A stretch of DNA of 60,229 bases from Deltaproteobacteria bacterium (GTDB lineage: Bacteria > Desulfobacterota_B > Binatia > UBA9968): positions 1,771 to 61,999 of the forward strand of contig JACPSF010000026.1 of the NCBI GenBank assembly GCA_016193385.1, written 5' to 3'. The notes under the pieces were generated by a model, which worked only from the letters and a program-made list of their open reading frames with translations, was not told the origin of the DNA and searched no databases. Each line of letters opens with the position of its first letter. Position 1 is the first letter of the stretch. The position numbers and the translations under genes are program-made. Below are positions 37,235-45,312 of the stretch, piece after piece.

Positions 37235-37732
37235 TCAGTTGGTGGGAAGAACCCGAACGACATCGTCAGAGTCGTAGGTGTTTCGGCAGCACTTGTTGGG
37301 GCCGAAGGAACCCAGGGCAGGGTATTGTACCCCGCCGACGTAATAATCTGGGTCGAAAAAGTAATTGGAGCCCCAGGGATCTTTGGGCACCGATTTCAAG
37401 TACGGCCCGTTCCAATTCGGAAAGTTGCCGTTGGTGTTCACCAACCCTGCGCTGGATGTACTGAGATCCCAGATCTCCTGGTCCGCGGTGACCCCGACAC
37501 TTTGAGGACCTGGCCAGCGGTTGGTGTCGATCGCCAGCGCCTCGATGGCCAGTTGGATGTTCTTAAGCTCCGACTTGGCCTGCGTAATCTTGGCCTTCTC
37601 TCTAAAGGAGAAGTAAGCGGGTATAGCGATTGCGGCCAGGATCCCGATAATCGCTATGTTTACGATCAGCTCAAGCAGGGTAAAGCCCGCGCTGTCTCGC
37701 CCCACCCCCAACCAATAATGACGTTGCCACAC
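37235..37732 (-). CDS. Type IV pilin / GspG-like pseudopilin (orphan)
   Basis: 165 residues, GTG start. A 16-residue leader ends at Gly16, followed by FTLLELIVNIAIIGILAAIA: the class III prepilin cleavage site with Phe+1 and Glu+5, recognised by PilD. A short charged helix (SFREKAKITQAKSELKNIQL) leads to a C-terminal domain with NTNGNFPNWNGPYLKSVPKDPWG, the major-pseudopilin (GspG) calcium-loop-type signature, and two adjacent Cys near the end. No assembly ATPase, platform protein or PilD gene is nearby, so it must depend on a system elsewhere. Function open. Confidence 0.85.
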   Translation of the reverse strand: MWQRHYWLGVGRDSAGFTLLELIVNIAIIGILAAIAIPAYFSFREKAKITQAKSELKNIQLAIEALAIDTNRWPGPQSVGVTADQEIWDLSTSSAGLVNTNGNFPNWNGPYLKSVPKDPWGSNYFFDPDYYVGGVQYPALGSFGPNKCCRNTYDSDDVVRVLPTN

Positions 37733-37973
37733 AGTTGAATGATATCATGTTAAGCCGGCCGGGTCAAGCGATTTTCTGAACAAAATCAATGGGTTTTGGG
37801 AGTGACCGAGACTTTTACGATGAGCATCCTGTTCTCTGAGCGCCCTCTCGATGTCGATATCGGTCACGGAGCCAAATAGGCTTTTACCTGCCCGAAGTGT
37901 CAGGGAGACCTGTCCGCTGCCGCACAGACCCGCCACAGGTAAGGGAAATCCCTATCATTCGTTATTTCTCTCG

Positions 37974-39137
37974 CTAAACAAAGTTAACAAAGATTGAATT
38001 AGCGACGAGGAGGCCACGGCGTGTGAGACGGAGCCGTTCCACGTTTTCTTCCATCAGCCCGTCTTCCAGCCAATCGCGAATTGCGGGATAAAACTCGGCT
38101 GGATTCTTGCCGAAGCGCCGGGAAAACTCTTCCACCGAGATACCTAGGGTCATGCGCAATCCAAGAAACATAAACTCCGCGGCCGTCTGGTGACGATCGG
38201 TTCTTTCCTCCTCCGCCACGGCCCTCCCTTCACTCGCAATGCGGGCCATATAACGAGGCGGGTGTCTCTCGTTTTGCCATCGGTGAGCGACACAGTCGCC
38301 GATGCGTTGATGCGAGTGAGCTCCCGCGCCGACTCCCAAGTAGTCTCCCCCCTGCCAATAATTGACATTATGGCGCGCCTGCCACCCGGGTCGGGCGTAG
38401 TTGGAGATCTCATAGCGCTCCAGACCCGCGCCCGCGAGCGCTTCCTCGATAAACTCCGCCATCGCGACCTCTTCCTCTTCGGGAAGGGGCGAAATTTTTC
38501 CGGCGCGGTATTGCCGATAAAAAATCGTCTTCTCCTCGATCGTCAAGCCATAGGCGGAAAGATGGGGCGGGTGAAAGCTCAAGGTCTCCTCAAGGTCAGC
38601 GCTCAAATCAGAGAGGGATTGTCCCGGACTTGCGTAGATCAGGTCGACATTGAAATTCTCGAACCCTGCCTTCAAGATGGCCCGCAACGCTTCGCGCGTT
38701 TCGTCAGCGGTGTGAAGGCGGCCCAAGAAGCGCAGCAGATGGGGTTGAAAAGACTGCGCGCCCAGGCTAACCCGATTGATTCCACAGGAGCGATAACCGG
38801 AAAAATGTTTGGTGTCCGCCGGGTCGGGATTCGCCTCCAAGCTGATCTCGATGCCTTCTTCGAAGGAAAATAAGGCCGCGGCTTTTCCCAGGATTTTTCC
38901 GATGCTCTGCGGGGCAAATACCGACGGCGTCCCGCCGCCGAAGAAGATGCTCCGCAAGCTCCGGCCCCTCCAACATTCCGATAAGGCATGAACCTCCAGT
39001 TCCTTGATCAGCGCCGTGGTATAATCCGCTTCAGGAATCCTGCGGACGACCTGCACGTTGAAATCGCAATAAGGACACTTGCGGATACAGTAAGGGATGT
39101 GGAGGTAGAGTGAGAAGGACTCTTGCTGTGAAGCCAT
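37974..39137 (-). CDS. hemW: Radical-SAM heme chaperone HemW
   Basis: 387 residues of the HemN-like family. The 4Fe-4S site is HIPYCIRKCPYCDF (CxxxCxxC, about 11-24), followed by FFGGGTPS, EISLEANPD, RVSLGAQSFQ, FNVDLIYASPGQ, and a C-terminal HemN_C domain (NYWQGGDYLGVGAGAHSH). It has the CxxxCxxC without the extra N-terminal Cys of true coproporphyrinogen oxidase HemN, favouring HemW, which inserts heme into respiratory enzymes. Monocistronic; a 160-bp spacer separates it from the divergent Moco genes. Confidence 0.93.
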   Translation of the reverse strand: MASQQESFSLYLHIPYCIRKCPYCDFNVQVVRRIPEADYTTALIKELEVHALSECWRGRSLRSIFFGGGTPSVFAPQSIGKILGKAAALFSFEEGIEISLEANPDPADTKHFSGYRSCGINRVSLGAQSFQPHLLRFLGRLHTADETREALRAILKAGFENFNVDLIYASPGQSLSDLSADLEETLSFHPPHLSAYGLTIEEKTIFYRQYRAGKISPLPEEEEVAMAEFIEEALAGAGLERYEISNYARPGWQARHNVNYWQGGDYLGVGAGAHSHQRIGDCVAHRWQNERHPPRYMARIASEGRAVAEEERTDRHQTAAEFMFLGLRMTLGISVEEFSRRFGKNPAEFYPAIRDWLEDGLMEENVERLRLTRRGLLVANSIFVNFV

Positions 39138-39193
39138 GTGGTTTCATGATATTTTTGTCTGGGGCGGCGCGCAACAGGCCAGACGGTGCGCCA

Positions 39194-39256
39194 GGAAGCT
39201 TGAGGGCTTGGATGCTGGGAAGCTTTCGGCCCTCCTCACCTCCCGGCTTTCCAGCC
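39194..39256. repeat. Weak heptad-like repeat in the hemW-moaB spacer
   Basis: The sequence can be cut into 7-mers such as GGAAGCT, TGAGGGC, CTGGGAA, CCGGCTT, TCCAGCC. It resembles the run at about 32325-32390 in its AGCTT/GGAAG words. Degenerate; low confidence. Confidence 0.3.
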
Positions 39257-39330
39257 ATGGCCTGGTTTGAATTCGCTAGGTTCGGTTGTTATAGTTAATG
39301 ATTACAGTTCCCCGGAGGACCGGATCCAAA

Positions 39331-39837
39331 ATGTCGGTTGCCGAACACGAGGCCAAAGCCAGGAGGAGCCTGGACTGCGTTGTCTTCACTGTCAGCGACA
39401 CGCGCGATGAGGCCAGTGATCAGAGCGGCCAGCTGATCAAATCCTTGCTGGCCGAGAACGGCCACCGGTTGATAGGCTACGGGATCGTCAAGGATGAGCC
39501 GGCGGAGATCGAAGCCCTGCTTCTGGACGCGCTCAACCGGACGGATGTCGAGGCGATTATTGTCAACGGCGGCACGGGCATCTCGCCGCGCGATGGAACC
39601 TATGAGGTGGTGTGCCGCCTTTTAGAAAAACGCCTGGATGGGTTCGGGGAGATTTTCCGCTTTTTGAGCTACCAGGATATCGGCCCAGCCGCGATGATGA
39701 GCCGCGCGGTAGCCGGGACGGCCAAAGGGAAAGTGCTCGTCTCGCTTCCGGGATCGCGGGGAGCGGTCGATCTGGCGATGCGCAAACTCCTGTTGCCCGA
39801 ACTCGGTCACATGGTCTCCCAGCTCAAGGGACAATGA
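39331..39837 (+). CDS. moaB: Molybdenum cofactor protein MoaB
   Basis: 168 residues of the MoaB/Mog fold that adenylates or binds molybdopterin. Signatures: VVFTVSDTRDEASDQSGQ, VNGGTGISPRDGTYE, FGEIFRFLSYQDIG, SRAVAGTAKGKVLVSLPGS. Start at 39331 is preferred because GGAGG lies 14 nt upstream; an in-frame ATG at 39298 lacks any ribosome-binding site. First gene of a moaB-moaD-moaE unit whose products would supply the CoxS/CoxM-type enzyme at 57-58 kb. Overlaps moaD by 4 bp. Confidence 0.9.
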   Translation: MSVAEHEAKARRSLDCVVFTVSDTRDEASDQSGQLIKSLLAENGHRLIGYGIVKDEPAEIEALLLDALNRTDVEAIIVNGGTGISPRDGTYEVVCRLLEKRLDGFGEIFRFLSYQDIGPAAMMSRAVAGTAKGKVLVSLPGSRGAVDLAMRKLLLPELGHMVSQLKGQ

Positions 39838-40079
39838 AAATAAAAGTTAAATTCTTCGCCATCCTAAGGGAGCGCGTCGGAGTCGGAGAGATCACGAAAG
39901 AGATCAGGGAGGGCAGCACGGTGAAGGAACTCTGGGAGGCCTTAAAGGGGGACTACCCCAAACTGGCTGCCGCGCAAATGCGCCTGCTTTATGCGGTCAA
40001 CCAGGATTACGTCAATCCGGATCATGTCCTCAAGGACCATGACGAGATAGTTTTCGTCCCTCCGGTCAGCGGGGGTTAG
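39834..40079 (+). CDS. moaD: Molybdopterin synthase small subunit
   Basis: 81 residues, ubiquitin-like fold: VKFFAILRERVGVGE, STVKELWEAL, then the C-terminal GG (PPVSGG) that becomes the thiocarboxylate. The ATG overlaps the moaB stop (ATGA). Works with MoaE to insert sulfur into precursor Z. Length is normal. Confidence 0.95.
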   Translation: MKIKVKFFAILRERVGVGEITKEIREGSTVKELWEALKGDYPKLAAAQMRLLYAVNQDYVNPDHVLKDHDEIVFVPPVSGG

Positions 40080-40082
40080 CCG

Positions 40083-40517
40083 ATGTTTCGCGTGAGTGAT
40101 CAAGCGCTCAATCTTCAAGAGCTCACCGACTACGTCACTGATCCCGAGGCCGGCGCCATCGTGACCTTCGTCGGCACGACCAGGAACCACAACGAAGGGC
40201 GCCGGGTCATCTCACTCGACTACGAAGCTTACCCGGAGATGGCCGAAAAAGAGCTAGCCCGAGTCGGTGAGGAAGCGAAAAAGAGATGGAACATCCAGCA
40301 CATGGGCATCGTGCATAGAATCGGCCCGGTAAAAATCACCGAGCCCAGCGTGATCATCGCGGTCTCCGCGGCACACCGGCACGACGCCTTTCAGGCCTGC
40401 CGTTTCGCCATCGAGGAGATCAAAAAGAGCGTTCCGATCTGGAAGAAGGAGATCTTCGAAGGAGGAGAAGTTTGGATTGGGACGCAGACCGGACAGCGCT
40501 TTAACCCCGCCGATTGA
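40083..40517 (+). CDS. moaE: Molybdopterin synthase large subunit
   Basis: 144 residues. Contains GAIVTFVGTTRNHNEGR, the catalytic region YEAYPEMAEKEL and the conserved lysine stretch VPIWKKEIFEGGEVW that holds the MoaD tail. It follows moaD by 3 bp. Together the pair makes molybdopterin in the cytoplasm. MoaA and MoaC are not in the window. Confidence 0.96.
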   Translation: MFRVSDQALNLQELTDYVTDPEAGAIVTFVGTTRNHNEGRRVISLDYEAYPEMAEKELARVGEEAKKRWNIQHMGIVHRIGPVKITEPSVIIAVSAAHRHDAFQACRFAIEEIKKSVPIWKKEIFEGGEVWIGTQTGQRFNPAD

Positions 40518-40541
40518 GCCTACTCTTCTCCGGTCAAACTC

Positions 40542-41252
40542 ATGGAACCTTCCCTTTATGCCGCCTTCGCCTTGGGGTTGATCCTCGGCATCAAACATGC
40601 CTTGGATGCCGATCACCTGATCGCGGTCTCAACCATTGTCGGCGAGCACAAGAATCTCAAGTGGGCCTCCCTTATCGGGGCTTTCTGGGGACTGGGTCAC
40701 ACCACTACCCTCTTTGCGGTGGGGCTCCTCGTCATCGGGTTGCGCGTGACGATCCCGCCCCGTCTGGCCTTGGGGCTTGAATTTCTCGTCGCGCTCATGC
40801 TGGTATTTCTCGGCGCCGGCATCCTATGGCGCTCCCTCCGCGACGAACGGCTCCACGCCCACGTCCACGCTCATAACCCGGAAACCCACACCCATTTTCA
40901 CCTGCACGGGACAAGCGAAGAGGACCACGGCCACCCCCATCCGTTTCGCTCCATGCGGAAGCCTTTCCTTGTCGGCATGGTTCACGGCCTAGCGGGCAGC
41001 GCCGCCCTCATGTTGCTGGTTCTGACGACCATCCCCTCGCCGTTTGCGGGGCTGGCTTACATTCTCATCTTCGGCGTTGGCTCGGTGGGGGGGATGCTGG
41101 CCCTAAGCAGCATGATTGCCGTGCCCTTTATTTTGACCGCCCGACGCTTCACGCTCCTGAATCAATGGATACGGATCATAGCGGGAACCGCGAGCGTCGG
41201 GTTTGGGCTTTTCCTCGGCTGGGCAATTGGATTTCAGCAGGGTCTCTTTTAG
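40542..41252 (+). CDS. Nickel/cobalt permease, UreH/NiCoT-like
   Basis: 236-residue membrane protein with six helices. Helix 1 carries the metal motif HALDADHLIAV (HX4DH), the hallmark of NiCoT transporters, and a second His-containing helix has GMVHGLAGSAALMLL. The cytoplasmic loop (about 103-130) is exceptionally His-rich (HAHVHAHN, HTHFHLHG, DHGHPHP), probably a metal-buffering segment. It follows moaE by 24 bp; coupling of nickel/cobalt uptake with molybdopterin genes is not routine. Its stop overlaps the stop of the convergent dedA gene by 4 bp (TTAG). Confidence 0.9.
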   Translation: MEPSLYAAFALGLILGIKHALDADHLIAVSTIVGEHKNLKWASLIGAFWGLGHTTTLFAVGLLVIGLRVTIPPRLALGLEFLVALMLVFLGAGILWRSLRDERLHAHVHAHNPETHTHFHLHGTSEEDHGHPHPFRSMRKPFLVGMVHGLAGSAALMLLVLTTIPSPFAGLAYILIFGVGSVGGMLALSSMIAVPFILTARRFTLLNQWIRIIAGTASVGFGLFLGWAIGFQQGLF

Positions 41253-41899
41253 CTTTGCTTCAGGATTCTCGCCCTCAGCCTGGCCCGGAGCCAGAGGATG
41301 ACGGCTAGAATAAACCCGATAAGAAGGATGGAAACCAGCGTTTCCGCCGTGTCAATGCCATAGGCGATGCGATGGTAGGTCTCACCGACCCACCACCCGA
41401 GATAGCCGAGGAAGAGACAGCGCGGGATGGTGCCGTAAAAAGTCCAGAGCGTGAACTCCTTTAGCGGCAGGCGGATCAGGCCCGCCGCGGCAGAGATGAC
41501 CGAGAGCGGGAAGATCGGCAGGGCGCGCAAAAAGAATATCGAGGCGTTTATCTGCCCCGCACGAAAGCGGCGCTCCATCGCCTCTACCTCCTGCCAGCCG
41601 AAACCGAGAAATCCCTTCCAGCGCTCCACCAGGGGTTTTCCTCCCAGGTATCCGATACTGTAGCCGATATAGGCCCCCAGGGTCGAAGCCACCGAGCCAG
41701 GCAGAACGATGAGAAGCAGAACGGGAAGCATGGCCTCAGGGGCGCTGATCTCCGGGTTAATCAGGATGAAACCGGCGCCCATGATCACTAGCGGCGACGG
41801 AATGGGCACGATCACCGATTCGATGACGACGCCAATGAAAACGCTCCACGGCCCGTAGGACCGTATGGAGTCCATGATCCAACTTAAAATTTCGCTCAA
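41249..41899 (-). CDS. DedA family membrane protein
   Basis: 216 residues of the DedA/SNARE-associated family (undecaprenyl-phosphate or lipid flippases). Signatures: FIGVVIESVIVPIPSPLVIMGAG, GAYIGYSIGYLGGKPLVERW (the G-x-x-x-G-Y re-entrant loop), FLRALPIFPLSVISAAAG. The TTG at 41899 is chosen because GGGGAGGAAGG precedes it; another TTG at 41923 would be too early. It converges on the nickel permease gene. Upstream lies a 180-bp spacer toward the next gene. Confidence 0.88.
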   Translation of the reverse strand: MSEILSWIMDSIRSYGPWSVFIGVVIESVIVPIPSPLVIMGAGFILINPEISAPEAMLPVLLLIVLPGSVASTLGAYIGYSIGYLGGKPLVERWKGFLGFGWQEVEAMERRFRAGQINASIFFLRALPIFPLSVISAAAGLIRLPLKEFTLWTFYGTIPRCLFLGYLGWWVGETYHRIAYGIDTAETLVSILLIGFILAVILWLRARLRARILKQS

Positions 41900-42007
41900 A
41901 GCCCTTCCTCCCCGATATCTCAATCAGGCTACCAGCTTTGAGCGCAGTAATCCAACGGAGCGAACGGCCCCGGGAAAACACCCATCTCTGGTTGAAGGAC
42001 CGCCTGG

Positions 42008-42036
42008 TTGACATGATCATAGATACCGGATAAAGG
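42008..42036 (+). promoter_or_regulatory. Candidate promoter of the TIGR04076-like gene
   Basis: Perfect TTGACA (42008-42013), 17-nt spacer, poor -10 TAAAGG (42031-42036). About 45 nt before the ATG at 42081. Confidence 0.25.
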
Positions 42037-42080
42037 AAACTCCTGCGCAGAGGGCTTGGGCACAGGGCGTCAAGGGGGGT

Positions 42081-42401
42081 ATGGATCGTATGGAGGAAGG
42101 CTTTAAGGTGCGGGCGGAGGTCGTGAAGGTTCGCCACCACTGTCCTCTGGGCCACAAGGTGGGCGACACCTGGGAGATCGGGGAGACGACGCCTCAGGGG
42201 CTCTGCATCTACGCGTTTCTAGCCTTCTCGCCCGCTTGGAGCGCTCTTCGGACCGGCGGCCGGTTTGCATGGGAGGAGGACCCAGACGCGGTGCAATTTG
42301 CCTGCCCCGATCGGGGGGAGGTAGTGTTTGAGCTGCGTCGGATCCGGGAGCAGGAAGAGAAGATGCCGGAGACGGGTGGGGAAAAGCCAAGCGAGGATTG
42401 A
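42081..42401 (+). CDS. TIGR04076-like small protein
   Basis: 106 residues. The layout VKVRHHCPLGHKVGDTWEI, GLCIYAFLAF, ACPDRGEVVFELRR matches the small TIGR04076 family: a Cys near the N terminus, a G-L-C in the middle and a CPD near the end. Such proteins are found in anaerobes and metal-rich genomes, with no known role; the Cys/His pattern suggests metal or thiol chemistry. ATG with AAGGGGGG upstream. The C-terminal 20 residues are acidic and disordered. It converges on the CinA-like gene. Confidence 0.75.
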   Translation: MDRMEEGFKVRAEVVKVRHHCPLGHKVGDTWEIGETTPQGLCIYAFLAFSPAWSALRTGGRFAWEEDPDAVQFACPDRGEVVFELRRIREQEEKMPETGGEKPSED

Positions 42402-42420
42402 TCCTACGCACACCACCCGC

Positions 42421-43251
42421 TCAGCTTCCTTCGATTCGATGGATGGAACCTTTGGGGATTGCGCCAAGCAGCGTTTGAAAGGCCTGGTTTAAATAATCTT
42501 GATCTTTGGATTCGAGCGTCACTTTCACCCTGTATTCCGGATTGTCGATCACCGGATACGATCCCAAGAGGAGCTTGGGGTAGCTGGCGAGGAGATTGTT
42601 GAGAATCGAGGCGATCACTCCTTCTCCCTCCTTGACATAGATTACTTTTAGGTGGAAGGGGGATCCGCGAAAGCCCTCTTTGATGGCTTCAAAACGCTCG
42701 TAGAGGATCTTGGGGATGCCCGGAAAGATGTAGACGTTGTGCATCCTCACTACCGGGCTGTACAGCGGGCCCTCCCCAAGAAGCTCAGCTCCCTCGGGCA
42801 CCTCGGCCATGCGCAGCCTAGCTGCGTTGAGGTTCGCCCCGTGGCGCTCCCGCAAGCGGCGCTCCAGCTCAGGGTGGCGCACCACGCCGACCCCAAAGCC
42901 GTGGGCGATCCCTGACATCGTTACGTCATCATGGGTGGGCCCCACTCCGCCGGTGGTAAAGACAAAATCGAAGGCGCGCGAGAAGGCGGCGACCTCTTGG
43001 CCGATCATCTCGATCTCATCCGGGATCACGATGATCCGCCTGACCTCTACCCCCAATGCGCGCAGCTCTTGGCAGAGGAAATGGGAGTTGGTGTCCTGAG
43101 TTTTCCCGGACAGGACCTCGTTCCCGATAATGACGATGCCAGCCGTCTTAGAGGTCGAACTCACTGCAGCTCTGAATGTATTGACATTGGGGATCGGAAC
43201 ACCCACTCCAGTGACAACCAAAGCGAAGGGCCGGCGGTTACTCTGTGTCAA
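42421..43251 (-). CDS. CinA-like molybdopterin-binding-fold protein
   Basis: Up to 276 residues, of which about 1-170 is the MoaB/Mog-like COG1058 domain: GIVIIGNEVLSGKTQDTNSHFL, VFTTGGVGPTHDDVTM and VYIFPGIPKILYERF. It lacks the nicotinamide-nucleotide amidase half of full CinA. Related short proteins are ADP-ribose pyrophosphatases. Start uncertain: TTG at 43251 gives an odd N terminus; GTG at 43164 begins right before the conserved core and would give 247 residues. The amidohydrolase gene ends 12 bp upstream, so they are likely co-transcribed. Confidence 0.85.
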   Translation of the reverse strand: MTQSNRRPFALVVTGVGVPIPNVNTFRAAVSSTSKTAGIVIIGNEVLSGKTQDTNSHFLCQELRALGVEVRRIIVIPDEIEMIGQEVAAFSRAFDFVFTTGGVGPTHDDVTMSGIAHGFGVGVVRHPELERRLRERHGANLNAARLRMAEVPEGAELLGEGPLYSPVVRMHNVYIFPGIPKILYERFEAIKEGFRGSPFHLKVIYVKEGEGVIASILNNLLASYPKLLLGSYPVIDNPEYRVKVTLESKDQDYLNQAFQTLLGAIPKGSIHRIEGS

Positions 43252-43263
43252 CGCCGCTTGGCC

Positions 43264-44232
43264 TCATCGAAAAAGCCTGCGAGCATTTTCGCCCAAAACC
43301 TTTTGCTTTACCTGCGCCGTGGTCTTTGCCTTTCGAATGATCCGCACCGAGTTCGCCAGCAGACCAATGGTAGGAAAATCGCTGCCCAGGAGGACCTGGC
43401 CTTCCCCCATCATCTGAACCGCAAACCGGATCTCCTCCGGGCTCCAAAAGGGTGGGGCAGTATCGACGAAAATTCGCCGTTTGTATTTATCGAAAAAGCC
43501 CTTGGAGCGTTTGTCCCAGAATGACGGATTGAGCCGGTTCTTCAAGGCGAAAAAGGCTCCGCCCATGTGAGAGAAGACGAATCGGAGCCGGGGGAAGCGA
43601 TCGAGCGTGCCGCTGAGCATCAACCGGGCGATGTTGATCGTGGTATCAAAGGCGCGACCGAGATTACGCGTCAGGTTGAATTGCTCCATTCCGTGCGGGT
43701 GGGCAAGAGGGATCTCGGCGGCGGGATGGACGACGACCGGGACGTCCAGGTCCGAGACCGTCTTGTAAAAGGGGAAAAAACGCTCATCGTCAAGAAGAAT
43801 GCCGTTGATGTGGGTGTTGATGGCCACACCCTTGAAGCCCAGCTCGACCACCGCCCGCTTGAGCTCTCTGTGACCCTCAGGATCGAGCGGGGGGACATGG
43901 GCGAGCGGAATGATGCGATCAGGGTACTGGGCGGAGACCTCTGCCATTCGGTCGTTGATCAAGCGTCCCCCCTTGAGATCCACCCAATCGAGCCAGACCC
44001 CGACGTGGAGCACTGCCTGGTCTACCCCGGCTCGATCCATCGCCTTGATTTGCTCCTCGATTCGGGCGGTCATCTTGGGAGGCGAGAAAAGCTGGACCCC
44101 CGCGCGCTGGATACGAAAGCGGTCGGGCTCGTGCACGACCTCCTCTTCCGGACGGACGTAAAGTTCGGGCCTCCGGTAATGCTCCTCGGGCATCCAATGA
44201 TGGTGGACATCGATGACGAGAGGCTTCTTCAT
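43264..44232 (-). CDS. Amidohydrolase-2 family protein (ACMSD-like decarboxylase fold)
   Basis: 322 residues. Metal-binding set of the ACMSD/resorcylate decarboxylase group: H10-x-H12 in IDVHHHWMPE, the mid-protein His in VPVVVHPAAE, His in FSHMGGAFFAL and Asp in LLGSDFP. The helix YKRRIFVDTA before the final Asp is typical. Likely a zinc-dependent decarboxylase or hydrolase of a cyclic or aromatic acid; exact substrate unknown. ATG at 44232 with AGGGGG upstream. First gene of a two-gene unit with the CinA-like protein; fits the catabolic flavour of the region. Confidence 0.9.
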   Translation of the reverse strand: MKKPLVIDVHHHWMPEEHYRRPELYVRPEEEVVHEPDRFRIQRAGVQLFSPPKMTARIEEQIKAMDRAGVDQAVLHVGVWLDWVDLKGGRLINDRMAEVSAQYPDRIIPLAHVPPLDPEGHRELKRAVVELGFKGVAINTHINGILLDDERFFPFYKTVSDLDVPVVVHPAAEIPLAHPHGMEQFNLTRNLGRAFDTTINIARLMLSGTLDRFPRLRFVFSHMGGAFFALKNRLNPSFWDKRSKGFFDKYKRRIFVDTAPPFWSPEEIRFAVQMMGEGQVLLGSDFPTIGLLANSVRIIRKAKTTAQVKQKVLGENARRLFR

Positions 44233-44334
44233 GCCCCCTTTTAATCGAAATTACCCGGGTTGACAAGGGATTTTTCCAGTCCACAGCCGCCCGGTTGGAC
44301 TTCGACGGAGGCCCGTAATATATTTCCCGAATAC

Positions 44335-45312
44335 ATGGCTAACGTAATGGTGTGGGTTGATCGTCTCGAAAAGAGCTACGGCTCGATCACCGCTCTGGAC
44401 AGCGTCTCGTTCTCGGTTGCGGCCGGCAGAATCTTCGGCCTCTTGGGACCCAACGGCGCGGGCAAGACTACGGCGATCAAGATTCTGACGACTCTGGCTC
44501 GGCCCGACGCGGGAACAGCCGAGATCGCGGGGATCGACGTATTGAGGGATCCGGTCAAAGTCCGGGGCCTCATCGGATACGTCCCGCAGGAGCTGACCGT
44601 GGATCCCTATCTTACCGCGCGCGAGCACCTCCGTTACTACGGCGATCTCTATCACCTGTCCGCGACCCTCCGGGAAGCCAGGATGCGCGAGCTGCTATCT
44701 TTGGTGGGGTTGATCGGCCATGAGGACCGGCGCGTGCGCACCTTCTCAGGGGGGATGAAGAAAAAACTCGACCTTGCCTGCGGCCTCCTCCATCGCCCCC
44801 CATTGATCCTCCTCGACGAACCTTCTCTGGGACTGGACGTGCGCGGGCGCCACGACGTCTGGAGTTACATTTTGCACCTTAAAGACCAAGGAGCGACCGT
44901 GCTTCTCTGCACCAATTACATGGATGAGGCGGAGCGCCTCTGCGACGAAGTGGCGATCATCGACCGCGGCCGGATCGCCGCGATGGGGACACCCGCCGCG
45001 CTCAAAAGCGAACTTAAGCGAGACGTGATCTCGGTGGAACTGAACGCCTCGAACGATCATCACGGGGAAGAACTCGCCGCCCTCCAGCAGGCCGTCTCGA
45101 AGCTGGGGATGGTCCGGGCGACCGCGAAAGACGGCACACAGCTTAAGATCTACGTCGAAAGCAATGAAATGGCCTTGCCGCAGATCCTCCAGTCCGCGGC
45201 TGCGCTGACAGTTCCGATCCAGGCCATCACGTATAGCCGACCCGGTCTGGACGAGGTCTTCCTCCACCACACCGGGCACAGCTTTGCCGAGGGGAACGAG
45301 CCGCGTGGGTGA
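44335..45312 (+). CDS. ABC-2 exporter ATPase (DrrA-like)
   Basis: 325 residues. Walker A GPNGAGKTTAIK (about 42-53), VGYVPQELTVDPYLTAREHL, signature FSGGMKKKLDLACGL, Walker B LILLDEPSLGLDVRGR and switch His-less CTNYMDEAERL (typical of DrrA-type with Asn before Tyr). The C-terminal 90 residues form the regulatory domain of drug/polysaccharide exporters. The frame is open to 44260, but the ATG at 44335 gives the normal family start. It overlaps the permease gene by 8 bp. Confidence 0.92.
   Translation: MANVMVWVDRLEKSYGSITALDSVSFSVAAGRIFGLLGPNGAGKTTAIKILTTLARPDAGTAEIAGIDVLRDPVKVRGLIGYVPQELTVDPYLTAREHLRYYGDLYHLSATLREARMRELLSLVGLIGHEDRRVRTFSGGMKKKLDLACGLLHRPPLILLDEPSLGLDVRGRHDVWSYILHLKDQGATVLLCTNYMDEAERLCDEVAIIDRGRIAAMGTPAALKSELKRDVISVELNASNDHHGEELAALQQAVSKLGMVRATAKDGTQLKIYVESNEMALPQILQSAAALTVPIQAITYSRPGLDEVFLHHTGHSFAEGNEPRG

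Noticed and set aside
37745..37936. 63-codon reverse frame between the pseudopilin and hemW
   Set aside because: No ribosome-binding site, no motif, odd composition.
39612..39833. Long N-terminal extension of MoaD
   Set aside because: It overlaps moaB out of frame; the ATG at 39834 coupled to the moaB stop gives the standard 81-residue protein.
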